Positions 50,288 to 59,939 are shown, counted from the stretch's first letter. The stretch is 64,000 bases of DNA from Bacteroidia bacterium (GCA_018000995.1 JAGNIU010000002.1:175106-239105); one strand, 5' to 3'. Notes: generated by a model from the sequence alone, not told the origin. Numbers and translations are program-made.

Positions 50288-52045
50288 ATGAACTTTCTTA
50301 AAAAATACATTTGCGAATTAGTTTTCGCGATTAATATTTTTTTGATTCCTTTTAATCATGATTTAAAAATTTGGTGGCAGCGGCCCATTGTAAATGACGC
50401 CATGGGGTATTACGCCTATTTACCCGCCATTTTCATTTATCACGACCTTAGCTACAATTGCATAGAAGAACCTTGGCTAAAGCACAATAAAGATGTTCCC
50501 GGGGGAAATGATTTTAAGGCCTCCTTTATTGTAAAATATAAAGGAAAAGAAGTAAATAAATATCCACCGGGTGTAACTTACTTTCAAGCTCCGTTTTTCT
50601 TCATGGCGCATGCCTCTGCTTTACTATTTAATGCCGAACCTGATGGTTATTCGGATATATATATGTGGTTTATGTGTGTTGGTTCCATTTTCTGGCAATA
50701 CATTTTCTTCAAATTAATTTGGCGCATCTTTCAACATTACAATCTATCAAGAACAGCATTTGCTATTACTGTTCCATTATTAAGTTTTGGAACCAATCTT
50801 TATTTTTACACTCAAATATTCGGCTGCTATTCTCACCTTTACACTTTACTCAGCACCACTTTATTTTTCTATAGTGGTTTAAAGTTTTTTGAAAATTTTC
50901 CGAATCCAAAAAGTTCAAAATATTTTTTTGTGATGGCTATCGCTTTAGCTTTAGCTATTATTACGCGTAATCTTAACGGTATAGTAATTGCACTCTTACC
51001 ATGCATGGGATTTAAAGCAAAAGAAATCCTAAATTATTTTTCTATTCTTAAAAACAAACTAGCTCTATCAGGATTTATTCTTTCACTCACTATTTTATTT
51101 TCAATGCTGTACTTATGGAAGCTCCAAAGCGGACATTGGCTGATTGATTCTTATCCTGATGAACATTTTAATTGGGGACAACCACAAATATTCAAAAGTC
51201 TTTTCTCAGCACATAAAGGCTGGTTCTTTTACACACCGCTGGCATTAATTTCTTTGTTTGGATTATTTTTTATGCCAAAAAAGTTGGGTTTAAATATACT
51301 GTTAATGTTATCCATAGTCGTTTATATTACCTCTTCATGGGGTTGTTGGGATTATGGTACAGGATTTTCGATGCGCGCTTATATCGATTGGTATTTAATA
51401 ATAGCTCTTGGTTTAGGATATTTAATCCATCACTCGCTTCAAAATAATTTACAAATTTATACTCTCTCTTTTCTTTTTGTAATATTGACTGCCTTAAATA
51501 TTTTATGGTCCGAACAATTTTTACGCGGCATTATAAGTGGTACCAGCCAGGGCATTGAATACTCGATTAAGAATTTTTTTAGATTGCGGCCCGTTCTTGA
51601 GTTCCAAATATCAAAAAGAACAATTGAGAAAAGTGTTTTTGTAAGGAATGAATTTAATGAAGATCCTCAACACCCTTACGCTGATGTTAGCGATAAAATT
51701 CAATTCTCGAAAGGAATGGATTTGCAACTGGATGACTATCTTCCGGGCAATTCTTATACTAACATTCGTTTTGGCGCAAAAGCTAAATTGAATGATTTAA
51801 ACCATCGGATTTTTTTATGCACTTCTGTTACTTCCGATAAAGACAGTCTTATTATTTGGCAGCAAATTAATATTCTATTCTTTCCGAAAGTGAACGAATG
51901 GGAAAATTTGGAAAGTGGATTTCAAATTCCTAAAGACCTTCCTCCGCATTGTCGGTTGAAAGTTTTTTTCTGGGAACCGGAAGGGAATACAGTAGCTCAA
52001 ATTGATGATATGTACGTTGAATTTGTAAAAGCTTTTGGCGAATAA
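50288..52045 (+). CDS. Multi-TM membrane protein, GT39/GT87-like
   Basis: 585 residues. About ten hydrophobic segments to residue 430 and an outer C-terminal beta domain (FSKGMDLQLDDYLPGNSYTNIRFGAKAKL). The long loop after TM1 (PIVNDAMGYYAYLPAIFIYHDLSY) has the Asp-containing start typical of GT-C (PMT/mannosyl) transferases, and KYPPGVTYFQAPFF follows. Such proteins use lipid-linked sugars at the outer face of the inner membrane. I cannot assign donor or acceptor. It is 15 bases after the small lipoprotein gene. Confidence 0.7.
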   Translation: MNFLKKYICELVFAINIFLIPFNHDLKIWWQRPIVNDAMGYYAYLPAIFIYHDLSYNCIEEPWLKHNKDVPGGNDFKASFIVKYKGKEVNKYPPGVTYFQAPFFFMAHASALLFNAEPDGYSDIYMWFMCVGSIFWQYIFFKLIWRIFQHYNLSRTAFAITVPLLSFGTNLYFYTQIFGCYSHLYTLLSTTLFFYSGLKFFENFPNPKSSKYFFVMAIALALAIITRNLNGIVIALLPCMGFKAKEILNYFSILKNKLALSGFILSLTILFSMLYLWKLQSGHWLIDSYPDEHFNWGQPQIFKSLFSAHKGWFFYTPLALISLFGLFFMPKKLGLNILLMLSIVVYITSSWGCWDYGTGFSMRAYIDWYLIIALGLGYLIHHSLQNNLQIYTLSFLFVILTALNILWSEQFLRGIISGTSQGIEYSIKNFFRLRPVLEFQISKRTIEKSVFVRNEFNEDPQHPYADVSDKIQFSKGMDLQLDDYLPGNSYTNIRFGAKAKLNDLNHRIFLCTSVTSDKDSLIIWQQINILFFPKVNEWENLESGFQIPKDLPPHCRLKVFFWEPEGNTVAQIDDMYVEFVKAFGE

Positions 52046-52990
52046 TTACCCTTTCAAAACAGCAATCATTTTCTCAGCTATAATTTTACTGATTCTGTAA
52101 TTCGATTCGTGTGTCCAACCTGCAATGTGTGGACTCAAAACCACTTTATCGCTCTTAATAAGATATTGCATAGGTGCGGGGAGTTTCGTGGCATCTAAAT
52201 TTTCGAAGGAGATAGATTCGTATTCTAAAACATCTAAACAAGCACCTGATACTTTTCCTGACTCGAGAGCTGAAACTAAATCATCAGTGTTTAAACACTT
52301 ACCCCGCGCTGTATTTATGATGTAAATATTTTTCCTGAATTTATTAATAAAATCAGCGTTTATTAAATAATTGGTTTCATCAGTTAAAGGTGTGTGAAGA
52401 CTTACCACATCACACTCATTATACAATTGCTCTAAAGTTGCTTCAGCGATTGAAGAATTTCCAAAACCCTTCTTGTATTTATCGTAGACTAAAACTTTAC
52501 AACCAAAACCTTGCAGACGTTGAGCAAAGGCTGAACCCATGTTACCGTAACCAATAATACCAATTGTCTTTCCTAATAATTCTACCCCTCTATTTTCTGC
52601 GCGCAACCAAATTCCATTTCTCACTTCATTATCAACACGCTTTAAATTATTGAATAACATCAATAACATTCCCACCGTGTGTTCTGCAACAGCATCTCGG
52701 TTTCCTTCAGGTGCGCTCACGCATTTTATTCCTTTTGATTCGGCATAAGGCACATCAATATTTTCCATTCCTGCTCCTGCTCTGCCAATACATTTCATTT
52801 TTTTTGCAGAATCAATGATTTCTTTTGTGATTTTGAATTTGCTTCGCAAAACTAATCCGTCGTATTCAGGAAGTAGAGCTTTCAATTCCTCTGCCGACTT
52901 ATTCCAAAACAAATCGCAATGTAAACCCGCAGCTTGCAAAGTTTCATAAAGTACTTCATGATTGGAATCAGCTAAAAGAATTTTTATCAT
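52046..52990 (-). CDS. D-2-hydroxyacid dehydrogenase (phosphoglycerate dehydrogenase-like)
   Basis: 314 residues. KCIGRAGAGMENIDVPYAESKGIKC opens the substrate part; GIIGYGNMGSAFAQRL is the NAD-binding loop; VVSLHTPLTDETNYLIN, IINTARGKCLNTDDLV (catalytic Arg), the Glu in DVLEYES and SPHIAGWT (catalytic His) complete the set. No ACT or intervening domain, so it is the short form of SerA-type enzymes. Serine synthesis is likely but other hydroxyacids are possible; no serB/serC is near. It is convergent with the membrane protein gene, one base apart. Confidence 0.88.
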   Translation of the reverse strand: MIKILLADSNHEVLYETLQAAGLHCDLFWNKSAEELKALLPEYDGLVLRSKFKITKEIIDSAKKMKCIGRAGAGMENIDVPYAESKGIKCVSAPEGNRDAVAEHTVGMLLMLFNNLKRVDNEVRNGIWLRAENRGVELLGKTIGIIGYGNMGSAFAQRLQGFGCKVLVYDKYKKGFGNSSIAEATLEQLYNECDVVSLHTPLTDETNYLINADFINKFRKNIYIINTARGKCLNTDDLVSALESGKVSGACLDVLEYESISFENLDATKLPAPMQYLIKSDKVVLSPHIAGWTHESNYRISKIIAEKMIAVLKG

Positions 52991-53245
52991 CGTTCAAAAT
53001 TAAGCATTACTAAATTGAAATGGATTTTAAAAAGTTTTTTTATTACAAAATTGGCACATGGTATGTTTATAAGATAAACTTAGGGCTATTAACAATTTGC
53101 AGAGCTGTTAACAAGGGTTATTAACAAAAATAGCATTAGTAGTCAAGGCATTAAAATTCATTGTTAATATAATGTTCCTATTGTGTTCATTGCGGTTTTT
53201 TCGTAACTTGAACTAATAATTGCACATTTGCCTCCCTCTTAAATT
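52991..53245. other. 255-base AT-rich gap with TTAACAA boxes upstream of dnaB
   Basis: Between divergent genes. TTAACAA occurs at 53089, 53108 and 53121, with the reverse form TTGTTAA at 53161. CACATTTG at 53223-53230 may be a -7 box (CA in place of TA) 15 bases before dnaB. No DnaA box of TTATCCACA type was seen. A replication-linked or regulatory role is possible but unproven. Confidence 0.35.
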
Positions 53246-54832
53246 ATGAATCAAGACAACCAAAATAAAACCCGAAAACGTATTGTAACCAGCACCGGAA
53301 TTCCGGTAACCGAAATAGGTAAACTGCCTCCGCAATCTGTAGAATTAGAAGAAGCCGTACTAGGTGCTATGCTTCTTGAGAAAGAAGCTTTAAGTACTGT
53401 TATCGATATTTTATCACCGGGAAGTTTTTATAAAGAACAAAACGGAAAAGTATTTGCTGCCATTGTTAGTTTATTTAACCGCTCCGAACCCGTAGATATT
53501 TTAACCGTTACTCAAGAACTAAAACGCAATGGCGAATTAGAATTTGTAGGTGGTTCATATTATGTTTCTGCATTAACAAATCGTATTGCTTCTTCTGCTA
53601 ACATTGAGTTTCATGCGCGTGTTGTAGCACAAAAATTTTTACAACGCGAATTAATCCGTATTGGTACAGAAACAATTAAAACGGCTTACGAAGACAGTAC
53701 TGATGTTTTTGAATTATTAGATCACACCACTCAAAATATTTTTGAAATACTCGATAATAACGTGCGTAAACAACACGATAAAATGAGTACGTTAATTACA
53801 AAAGCATTAGATGAAATTGATGCTGCTGCCAATCAAAAGGATGGTTTATTAGGTGTGCCTTCAGGATTTACTGCTCTCGATCGTATTACAGGCGGTTGGC
53901 AAAAATCAGATTTATTAATTCTGGCTGCTCGTCCCGGTATGGGTAAAACGGCTTTCGTTGTGACGATGGCAAAAAATGCTGCGGTTGAATTTAAAAAACC
54001 TGTTGCTATTTTCTCTTTAGAGATGTCATCTGTTCAATTAGTAAAACGTTTAATTTCCAGTGAGACTGAATTACCTCAAGATAAAATCTTAAAAGGAAAT
54101 TTAGAAGATTACGAATACCAACAATTACACGAGCGCATTAAAAATTTAGCAGTTGCTCCTCTTTATATTGATGATACTCCTGCTCTTTCTATTTTCGAAT
54201 TACGCGCAAAGGCCCGTCGTTTAAAAGAAAATCAAAAAATTGAATTAATCATTATCGATTATTTACAATTAATGAGTGGCGGCCCCGATGGAAAAGGAAA
54301 CCGCGAACAGGAGATTAGTGCCATTTCCCGTGGATTAAAGAGTTTATCAAAAGAATTAGAAATACCAATTATCGCCCTTTCTCAATTAAGTCGTCAGGTA
54401 GAAAATCGCCCCGGCGGAAGCAAACGTCCACAGTTAAGTGACCTCCGTGAATCGGGAGCTATTGAGCAAGATGCGGATATGGTAATGTTTATTTACCGTC
54501 CGGAATATTACGGATTGGAAGTGGATGAAAATAACGAACCAACAAAAGGTAAAGCAGAAATTATCATTGCAAAGAATCGTCATGGTGCTTTAGAAACTGT
54601 GAAACTTCGCTTTATTGGTCAATATGCTAAGTTTGCAGATTTAGATTATAATGAAGGACAAGATTCTATTTATAGTTCTAATCAACCAAAATCGTTAGAA
54701 CAAAACAATGATTTCCTTGCGAATAACGACGGCACTAAAACTGTTCAGTCTAAAAACTGGGATAAAGCTGATGAATCAAACGGAGATATCATTAAACGTA
54801 ACGATATCGATGATGTAAATGATGCATTTTAA
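53246..54832 (+). CDS. dnaB: Replicative DNA helicase DnaB
   Basis: 528 residues. The N-terminal domain (PPQSVELEEAVLGAMLLEKEAL) and RecA-type C-terminal domain are complete: Walker A AARPGMGKTAF, FSLEMSSVQLVKRL, Walker B IIIDYLQLMSG, SQLSRQVENRP and SDLRESGAIEQDADMVMF. DnaB forms a hexamer that unwinds DNA at replication forks. The first 25 residues are a short basic extension and the last 60 an acidic, Asn-rich tail ending VNDAF. No intein interrupts the Walker loops. It stands alone after an AT-rich gap. Confidence 0.97.
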   Translation: MNQDNQNKTRKRIVTSTGIPVTEIGKLPPQSVELEEAVLGAMLLEKEALSTVIDILSPGSFYKEQNGKVFAAIVSLFNRSEPVDILTVTQELKRNGELEFVGGSYYVSALTNRIASSANIEFHARVVAQKFLQRELIRIGTETIKTAYEDSTDVFELLDHTTQNIFEILDNNVRKQHDKMSTLITKALDEIDAAANQKDGLLGVPSGFTALDRITGGWQKSDLLILAARPGMGKTAFVVTMAKNAAVEFKKPVAIFSLEMSSVQLVKRLISSETELPQDKILKGNLEDYEYQQLHERIKNLAVAPLYIDDTPALSIFELRAKARRLKENQKIELIIIDYLQLMSGGPDGKGNREQEISAISRGLKSLSKELEIPIIALSQLSRQVENRPGGSKRPQLSDLRESGAIEQDADMVMFIYRPEYYGLEVDENNEPTKGKAEIIIAKNRHGALETVKLRFIGQYAKFADLDYNEGQDSIYSSNQPKSLEQNNDFLANNDGTKTVQSKNWDKADESNGDIIKRNDIDDVNDAF

Positions 54833-54841
54833 AATTCCTCT

Positions 54842-54901
54842 ATGAAAAAATTACTTTTCGTTCTCGTTTTTATTCTTTACGCTTTTATTCTATCAGCATA
54901 A
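54842..54901 (+). pseudogene. Orphan signal-peptide-like mini-ORF
   Basis: ATG 54842 opens 19 codons (MKKLLFVLVFILYAFILSA) that look like a complete signal peptide, then TAA. No mature part follows in any frame. It begins nine bases after the dnaB stop. It may be the remnant of a small exported protein, or a genuine small membrane peptide; neither can be told from this sequence. Confidence 0.3.
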
Positions 54902-54943
54902 TTTTTTACAAAGATGTTTCATCATTTGATGTAAAGGGTAATG

Positions 54944-55324
54944 CTATAATTCCGGCTTATACTTTACAAATAAGTTTATCCAAATTGTCCTTGCTGTTCT
55001 GAAAACAACCGGAAAAAGAACAAGAATAATACTTATCAAATAAATTAAATGCGGCGCAATTTCCCACGCATAATAATGAAATACCGTTAAGTGTACGATA
55101 ACCGCAATTACTGTTGTTAATGCATGACTAATCATCATTGCACCGTAATAAAATCCAACCTCCCTCACAAAATCCAATTTACATACCGGACAACAGTCAG
55201 GCATTTTATCAAGCATCTTTAAATTATAAGGGTTATTATTTAAAAATAAATTTCCTTTGTGGCAGCGCGGACATTTCCAAAGCATTATACTATATAATTT
55301 TGTTCCTCTTACTATTTTCATCAT
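54944..55324 (-). CDS. DUF983 membrane protein
   Basis: 126 residues. LWKCPRCHKGNLF and DCCPVCKLDF carry two CxxC pairs for a zinc ribbon; FVREVGFYYGAMMISHALT and two TM helices follow (VIAVIVHLTVFHYYAW; LIYLISIILVLFPVVF). This is the DUF983 pattern (cytochrome-oxidase-linked in some bacteria, otherwise unknown). A start at the second Met, one codon later, is equally possible. Monocistronic, convergent with dnaB. Confidence 0.85.
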   Translation of the reverse strand: MMKIVRGTKLYSIMLWKCPRCHKGNLFLNNNPYNLKMLDKMPDCCPVCKLDFVREVGFYYGAMMISHALTTVIAVIVHLTVFHYYAWEIAPHLIYLISIILVLFPVVFRTARTIWINLFVKYKPEL

Positions 55325-55460
55325 TTCAATTCTACTAAAATCGCCCTATAATTATTAATGTAAATATACCATTACTTCCTTTTTACAGGTTTAATTCATC
55401 CCTCTGATACGTTTTTTAAATCAGGCATTTTGTCTTATCTTTGTTTAAATACATTTTACA

Positions 55461-56693
55461 ATGATTACCGAGATGCAAACCACTACAAAAAGTCAATATT
55501 TAATAGATTTAGAAGATAAGCATGGTGCTCACAATTACCATCCACTTCCTGTTGTTTTAGAACGCGGCGAAGGCGTTTTTGTTTGGGATGTTGATGGTAA
55601 AAAGTATTACGATTTTTTAGCAGCTTATAGTGCGGTTAATCAAGGGCACAGTCACCCGAAAATTACAAAAGCTTTAATAGAACAAGTTCAAAAAATATCG
55701 CTTACATCAAGAGCTTTTTACAATAATGTTTTAGGTGAATACGAGAAATTTATAACCGAACTATTTGGTTACGATAAAGTATTACCAATGAATACAGGTG
55801 CTGAAGGCGTTGAAACCGCCATGAAATTAGCACGACGTTGGGGTTACGAAAAAAAGAAAGTTGCTGAGAATACAGCTAAAATAATTGTGTGTGAAAATAA
55901 TTTTCACGGCAGAACCATTAGTATTATTTCTGCGAGCAGCGATCCTGATTCTTATGGTAATTTCGGTCCTTTTACTCCCGGATTTTTAAAAATTCCTTAC
56001 AACAATACATATGCCTTAGCTGAAGCTTTAAAAGATAAAAGTGTAGTTGGATTTTTAGTGGAGCCTATTCAAGGTGAAGCAGGTGTTGTTGTTCCTGATG
56101 AAGGGTATTTAAAAACTTGTTATGAAATGTGTAAAGCTGCAAATGTTTTATTTATTGCAGACGAAATTCAAACAGGTATTGCTCGTACAGGAAAAATGCT
56201 GGCTTGCGATCATGAAAATGTAAGGCCTGATATTTTAATTTTAGGAAAAGCATTAAGCGGTGGTATGTATCCTGTTGCCGCCATTTTAGCTGATAACGAA
56301 ATCATGTTGTGTATTAAGCCTGGACAACATGGTTCAACTTACGGAGGAAATCCTTTGGCTTGTAAAGTTGCTATTGCTGCTTTAAATGTTGTGATCGAAG
56401 AAAAAATGGCAGAGAATTCTGAAGTTTTAGGTGAACTATTAAGAAAAGAACTAAGAGCTATTCCATCTGATATGATTACAACTGTACGCGGTAAAGGTTT
56501 ATTTAACGCCATAGTCATAAAAGAAAAAAATGGCAAAACTGCTTGGGACGTTTGTTTAAAGATGGCCGAAAACGGATTACTTGCAAAACCAACACATGGT
56601 GACATTATACGCTTTGCTCCGCCTTTATGTATTACTAAAGAACAAGTTATGGATTGTGCACGTATTATAAGAGAAACAATACTGCAATTTTAA
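55461..56693 (+). CDS. rocD: Ornithine-oxo-acid aminotransferase
   Basis: 410 residues, full length. [39 protein letters not shown] is the ornithine aminotransferase N-terminus. [65 protein letters not shown] and [15 protein letters not shown] (PLP Lys) follow the class III plan. It converts ornithine and 2-oxoglutarate to glutamate semialdehyde and glutamate, linking arginine and proline metabolism. A start at Met5 is possible. It stands alone. Confidence 0.95.
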   Translation: MITEMQTTTKSQYLIDLEDKHGAHNYHPLPVVLERGEGVFVWDVDGKKYYDFLAAYSAVNQGHSHPKITKALIEQVQKISLTSRAFYNNVLGEYEKFITELFGYDKVLPMNTGAEGVETAMKLARRWGYEKKKVAENTAKIIVCENNFHGRTISIISASSDPDSYGNFGPFTPGFLKIPYNNTYALAEALKDKSVVGFLVEPIQGEAGVVVPDEGYLKTCYEMCKAANVLFIADEIQTGIARTGKMLACDHENVRPDILILGKALSGGMYPVAAILADNEIMLCIKPGQHGSTYGGNPLACKVAIAALNVVIEEKMAENSEVLGELLRKELRAIPSDMITTVRGKGLFNAIVIKEKNGKTAWDVCLKMAENGLLAKPTHGDIIRFAPPLCITKEQVMDCARIIRETILQF

Positions 56694-56759
56694 TCTTAAA
56701 ATTCGTTAAGATTAACCCAAACTTAAGCTTCTAAAGTTTTTATTTCTCGCCTTATTGTG

Positions 56760-56767
56760 TATTTTTG
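56760..56767 (+). promoter_or_regulatory. -7 box before the small membrane protein
   Basis: TATTTTTG fits TAnnTTTG. It ends eight bases before GTG 56776. An upstream TTG (56755) lies before the box, so the GTG is the better start. Confidence 0.45.
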
Positions 56768-56775
56768 CTCCACTG

Positions 56776-57075
56776 GTGAAAAAGGCGAAATATATATTTG
56801 TACCACTGTTTTTAATGGTGATGCTTTTCACTGTGTTTCAATACATTCCTTTAATTGAAGAGGAAAATTCTACACATATTGAGCTCTGTAAAAAAAATAC
56901 CGAAAACAACGAAACTGAAAACGATGCGGATGAAGATAATGCCGACGATTTTTTTTCTTACCACCTAGCTTACATTTTCGATAATTCATTTGCGTTAAAG
57001 CTTTTCAATAATCAAAAATCTCAATCACTCATTGAGTTTAAAGAAATAAGCACACCTCCGCCCAAGACTGCATAA
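56776..57075 (+). CDS. Small membrane-anchored acidic protein
   Basis: 99 residues from GTG 56776. One hydrophobic helix (IFVPLFLMVMLFTVFQYI) is followed by a very acidic, Asn/Glu/Asp-rich linker (NTENNETENDADEDNADDF) and a C-terminal ISTPPPKTA tail. No family recognised. It lies 63 bases before carbonic anhydrase on the same strand, but a separate promoter-like box stands in the gap, so a link is uncertain. Topology is probably one TM with the tail outside. Confidence 0.55.
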   Translation: MKKAKYIFVPLFLMVMLFTVFQYIPLIEEENSTHIELCKKNTENNETENDADEDNADDFFSYHLAYIFDNSFALKLFNNQKSQSLIEFKEISTPPPKTA

Positions 57076-57127
57076 CCTACAAGTCTGAATTTTATTTTTT
57101 ATTAAAAACGGGTTTCGGCCCTTAAAA

Positions 57128-57135
57128 CACATTTG
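57128..57135 (+). promoter_or_regulatory. Possible -7 box of the carbonic anhydrase gene
   Basis: CACATTTG differs from TAnnTTTG only in its first base and is three bases before ATG 57139. The word ACATTTGGTTATG is identical to that at 13234-13246, again implying a leaderless mRNA. Confidence 0.4.
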
Positions 57136-57138
57136 GTT

Positions 57139-57789
57139 ATGCCTAAATTATTTGAACAAATTTTTGAAAACAACAAGAAATGGGTGAAAGAAACCCTTGA
57201 TAAAGATCCTCAATTTTTTAAAGACCTTTCTACTGGTCAAGCCCCTCCTATTTTATGGATTGGTTGCTCTGACAGCCGCGTTCCGGCTAACGAAATTACC
57301 GGCACAAAGCCAGGAGAAATTTTTGTACACCGTAACATCGCCAATATGGTAATTCATACTGATATGAGTATGTTAAGTGTATTAGATTACGCTGTAAACG
57401 TTTTAAACGTTACGCATGTTATTGTTTGCGGACATTACGGTTGTGGCGGTGTGATTACCGCTATGGGAAGCAAACAAGTTGGAATTATTGATAATTGGTT
57501 ACGTCATATTAAAGATGTTTACCGTTTACATCAAAAAGAACTCGATGATATTACCGATGAGAAAAAACGCGCCGATCGCTTTGTTGAGTTAAATGTAATT
57601 GAACAGGTATTCGATTTATCTAAAACATCCATTTTACAAAACGCTTGGAGTAACGGAAAACAAGTTTTTGTTCACGGATTGGTTTACGACATTGGTAATG
57701 GTTATTTAAAAGATCTTGATGTTTCTATAAAAAGCGGAGATGATCTTCCTAAATATTATTTATTAGACAAAACATTTTTAAAGAAATAA
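57139..57789 (+). CDS. Beta-carbonic anhydrase
   Basis: 216 residues from ATG 57139; the open TTG six bases earlier is inside the promoter-like box. WIGCSDSRVPANEITG holds the first zinc Cys and the Asp-Arg dyad; VCGHYGCGGVITAM holds the His and second Cys. GEIFVHRNIANMV is also typical. It interconverts CO2 and bicarbonate in the cytosol. The SulP transporter gene follows after 22 bases, and the two probably form an operon for bicarbonate uptake and hydration. Confidence 0.95.
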   Translation: MPKLFEQIFENNKKWVKETLDKDPQFFKDLSTGQAPPILWIGCSDSRVPANEITGTKPGEIFVHRNIANMVIHTDMSMLSVLDYAVNVLNVTHVIVCGHYGCGGVITAMGSKQVGIIDNWLRHIKDVYRLHQKELDDITDEKKRADRFVELNVIEQVFDLSKTSILQNAWSNGKQVFVHGLVYDIGNGYLKDLDVSIKSGDDLPKYYLLDKTFLKK

Positions 57790-57811
57790 AGACAAAGTTT
57801 AAAGTTGAATT

Positions 57812-59389
57812 ATGAAAAAAACAAAACCATCACTTTTTGGTAATTTAAAGTTTGACGCGCCTGCCGGACTTGTAGTTTATCTGGTAGCCCTTCCACTCTG
57901 TCTTGGTGTTGCATTAGCTTCTACCGGCAGACCGGACCTTTTATTTTCAGGTATTATTGCCGGAATAATTGGAGGAATTGTTGTTGGAGGTTTTAGCGGA
58001 TCGCCTTTAGGTGTTTCGGGACCCGCTGCCGGATTGGTGGTTATTGTTTTAACTGCAATTCAAACTTTAGGAAGTTTTGAAGCCTTACTTTTAGCAACAG
58101 TTTTAGCAGGTGCTATACAATTACTCGCCGGTTTTTTAAAGGCCGGTGTAATTGGCTATTACTTTCCATCATCTGTAATTAAAGGGATGTTAGCAGCTAT
58201 TGGTATTACTTTAATCTTAAAAGAAATTCCACATGCTGTTGGATATGATAAAGATTTTATGGGCGATGAAGGTCTGATACAAATGGATGGCCATAACACG
58301 TTTACTGAAATTTTTTACGCCCTACAATATAATAGTCCCGGTGCAATTATTATTTGTGCTGTTTCAATTGCGCTATTATTATTATTTGACAGACCTTTTA
58401 TGAAAAAAGTGGGGCTATTTAAATTTTTACCCGGGGCATTGTTTGTTGTGTTAAGTGGTATTTTAATAAATTATCTATTCTCTAAATTTGCACCACAATT
58501 AACAATGACGGATGAACACGTAGTTCAGTTACCTGTTGCGCAAACATTTAATGATTTCATTGGGTTCTTTAGGCTGCCTGATTTTTCAGCCTTCTCTAAT
58601 CCAAAAGTTTATGTTACTGCTGTCACCATCGCAATTGTAGCAAGCTTAGAAACATTATTATGTGTTGAAGCTACAGATAAACTTGATCCTTATAAACGCA
58701 TAACACCAACTAATCAGGAATTAAAAGCCCAAGGTATTGGTAATATGGTTTCAGGTTTAATTGGAGGCTTACCAATAACTCAGGTAATTGTTAGAAGCTC
58801 AGCAAATATTGGCGCAGGTGGCAGAACAAAATTAGCATCTATTATTCATGGTCTTATTTTATTATTGTCAGCTATTTTAATTCCAGCATTTTTAAATCTA
58901 ATTCCTCTTGCTTGTCTTGCCGGTATTCTATTAATGGTAGGTTACAAACTATCAAAAGTGTCATTGTATAAAGACATGTATAAATTAGGCTGGGAACAGT
59001 TTTTGCCTTTCATCATTACTATCATAGCTATTTTAGCTTCCGATTTACTTAAAGGAATTGGTGTTGGTATTGTTTTCTCAATTTATTTTATCCTGCGAAA
59101 AAACTACAGAAACTCTTACCAATACAAAAAGGAGAAAAGTAATTCAACTGAAGTTGTTACTTTAACTTTATCAGAAGAAGTAACTTTCCTGAATAAAGTT
59201 AGCATTCAAGAGACATTGGTTAGTCTTCGTGAGGATTCTAAAATCATAATCGATGGTTCAAAGTCGAAAAATATTGATTACGATGTGCTTGAAATTATTC
59301 AGGATTTTAAAACACACAGTTCTAAATTAAAAAACATAACTGTTGAAACCATTAATATACCTGATGTAATTTCGTCGGGCGGACATTAA
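57812..59389 (+). CDS. SulP family anion (bicarbonate-type) transporter
   Basis: 525 residues. About 11 TM helices: FDAPAGLVVYLVALPLCLGVALAS, GFSGSPLGVSGPAAG (substrate-site region), GYYFPSSVIKGMLAAIGITLIL, VAIVASLETLLCVEA-like helix near 285, GGLPITQVIVRSSANIGAGGRTK and VGYKLSKVSLYKDMYKLGWEQFLPFIITI. A C-terminal STAS domain (EVTFLNKVSIQETLVSLREDSKIIIDGS) ends the chain. SulP proteins move sulfate, bicarbonate or dicarboxylates; the adjacent carbonic anhydrase favours bicarbonate, an inference from context. Confidence 0.9.
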   Translation: MKKTKPSLFGNLKFDAPAGLVVYLVALPLCLGVALASTGRPDLLFSGIIAGIIGGIVVGGFSGSPLGVSGPAAGLVVIVLTAIQTLGSFEALLLATVLAGAIQLLAGFLKAGVIGYYFPSSVIKGMLAAIGITLILKEIPHAVGYDKDFMGDEGLIQMDGHNTFTEIFYALQYNSPGAIIICAVSIALLLLFDRPFMKKVGLFKFLPGALFVVLSGILINYLFSKFAPQLTMTDEHVVQLPVAQTFNDFIGFFRLPDFSAFSNPKVYVTAVTIAIVASLETLLCVEATDKLDPYKRITPTNQELKAQGIGNMVSGLIGGLPITQVIVRSSANIGAGGRTKLASIIHGLILLLSAILIPAFLNLIPLACLAGILLMVGYKLSKVSLYKDMYKLGWEQFLPFIITIIAILASDLLKGIGVGIVFSIYFILRKNYRNSYQYKKEKSNSTEVVTLTLSEEVTFLNKVSIQETLVSLREDSKIIIDGSKSKNIDYDVLEIIQDFKTHSSKLKNITVETINIPDVISSGGH

Positions 59390-59456
59390 AATTATTTTTC
59401 AAAAAAAATAGCGATATTTACGTTTAAAGAACAGAAAGTTTCTACGACCATTTTTC

Positions 59457-59867
59457 ATGACACGAAAAGAATTTTTATCTCAAGTTGGAACAACTGCTGC
59501 TTTATTATTAGCGCCTGCTTGTATTACCGGTTTATCTGCTTGCAAAAAAAATAAAAAAACAGAGCCAAAAAATGTCGATTTTACGCTCGATATTTCTTCG
59601 GGTCCTTTAGCTTCAAATGGAGGGGCCTTGGTTCATGAGGGTGTTATTGTAGCCCGAAGTACTATAAGTGGCTTTATTGCTGTTGACGCTGAATGTACTC
59701 ACGAAGGCACCACCATTAATTACGCTTCCTCTTCAAATTCCTTTAATTGTCCTAATCACGGGGCAAAATTCGATGTGAATGGTAATGTTACTAATGGTCC
59801 TGCTACCAAGTCGCTTACCTCATACCATTGTTCTGTAAGTGGCACTACCTTAAGGGTGTTCTCATAA
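59457..59867 (+). CDS. Rieske [2Fe-2S] protein
   Basis: 136 residues. The N-terminus MTRKEFLSQVGTTAALLLAPACITGLSAC is a secretion signal, with RKEFL recalling Tat signals and a possible lipobox before Cys28. The Rieske cluster motif is present in two halves: AECTHEGTTINY (Cys-x-His) and FNCPNHGAKFD (Cys-x2-His). The proline-loop region NGPATKSLTSYHCSV follows. It is a small single-domain Rieske protein of the cell envelope; electron partners are not visible. Monocistronic, and not linked to cytochrome bc or oxidase genes here. Confidence 0.88.
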   Translation: MTRKEFLSQVGTTAALLLAPACITGLSACKKNKKTEPKNVDFTLDISSGPLASNGGALVHEGVIVARSTISGFIAVDAECTHEGTTINYASSSNSFNCPNHGAKFDVNGNVTNGPATKSLTSYHCSVSGTTLRVFS

Positions 59868-59904
59868 TTTCAAAAATTAATGTAATTATTACCGTTTCGT
59901 TTTC

Positions 59905-59912
59905 TAATTTTG
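59905..59912 (+). promoter_or_regulatory. -7 box of the SDR gene
   Basis: TAATTTTG fits TAnnTTTG. It lies 27 bases before ATG 59940 and shows that an open frame running upstream from there is not the true start. Confidence 0.55.
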
Positions 59913-59939
59913 ATACACAATTCAAAAATTAAAAAACAC

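Noticed and set aside
52991..53245. Replication origin upstream of dnaB
   Set aside because: No TTATCCACA-type DnaA boxes and no dnaA, dnaN or parAB nearby; reported only as an AT-rich gap with repeated boxes.
59910..59939. Ten-codon N-terminal extension of the SDR
   Set aside because: It overlaps the -7 box; SDR proteins begin directly before the Rossmann strand.
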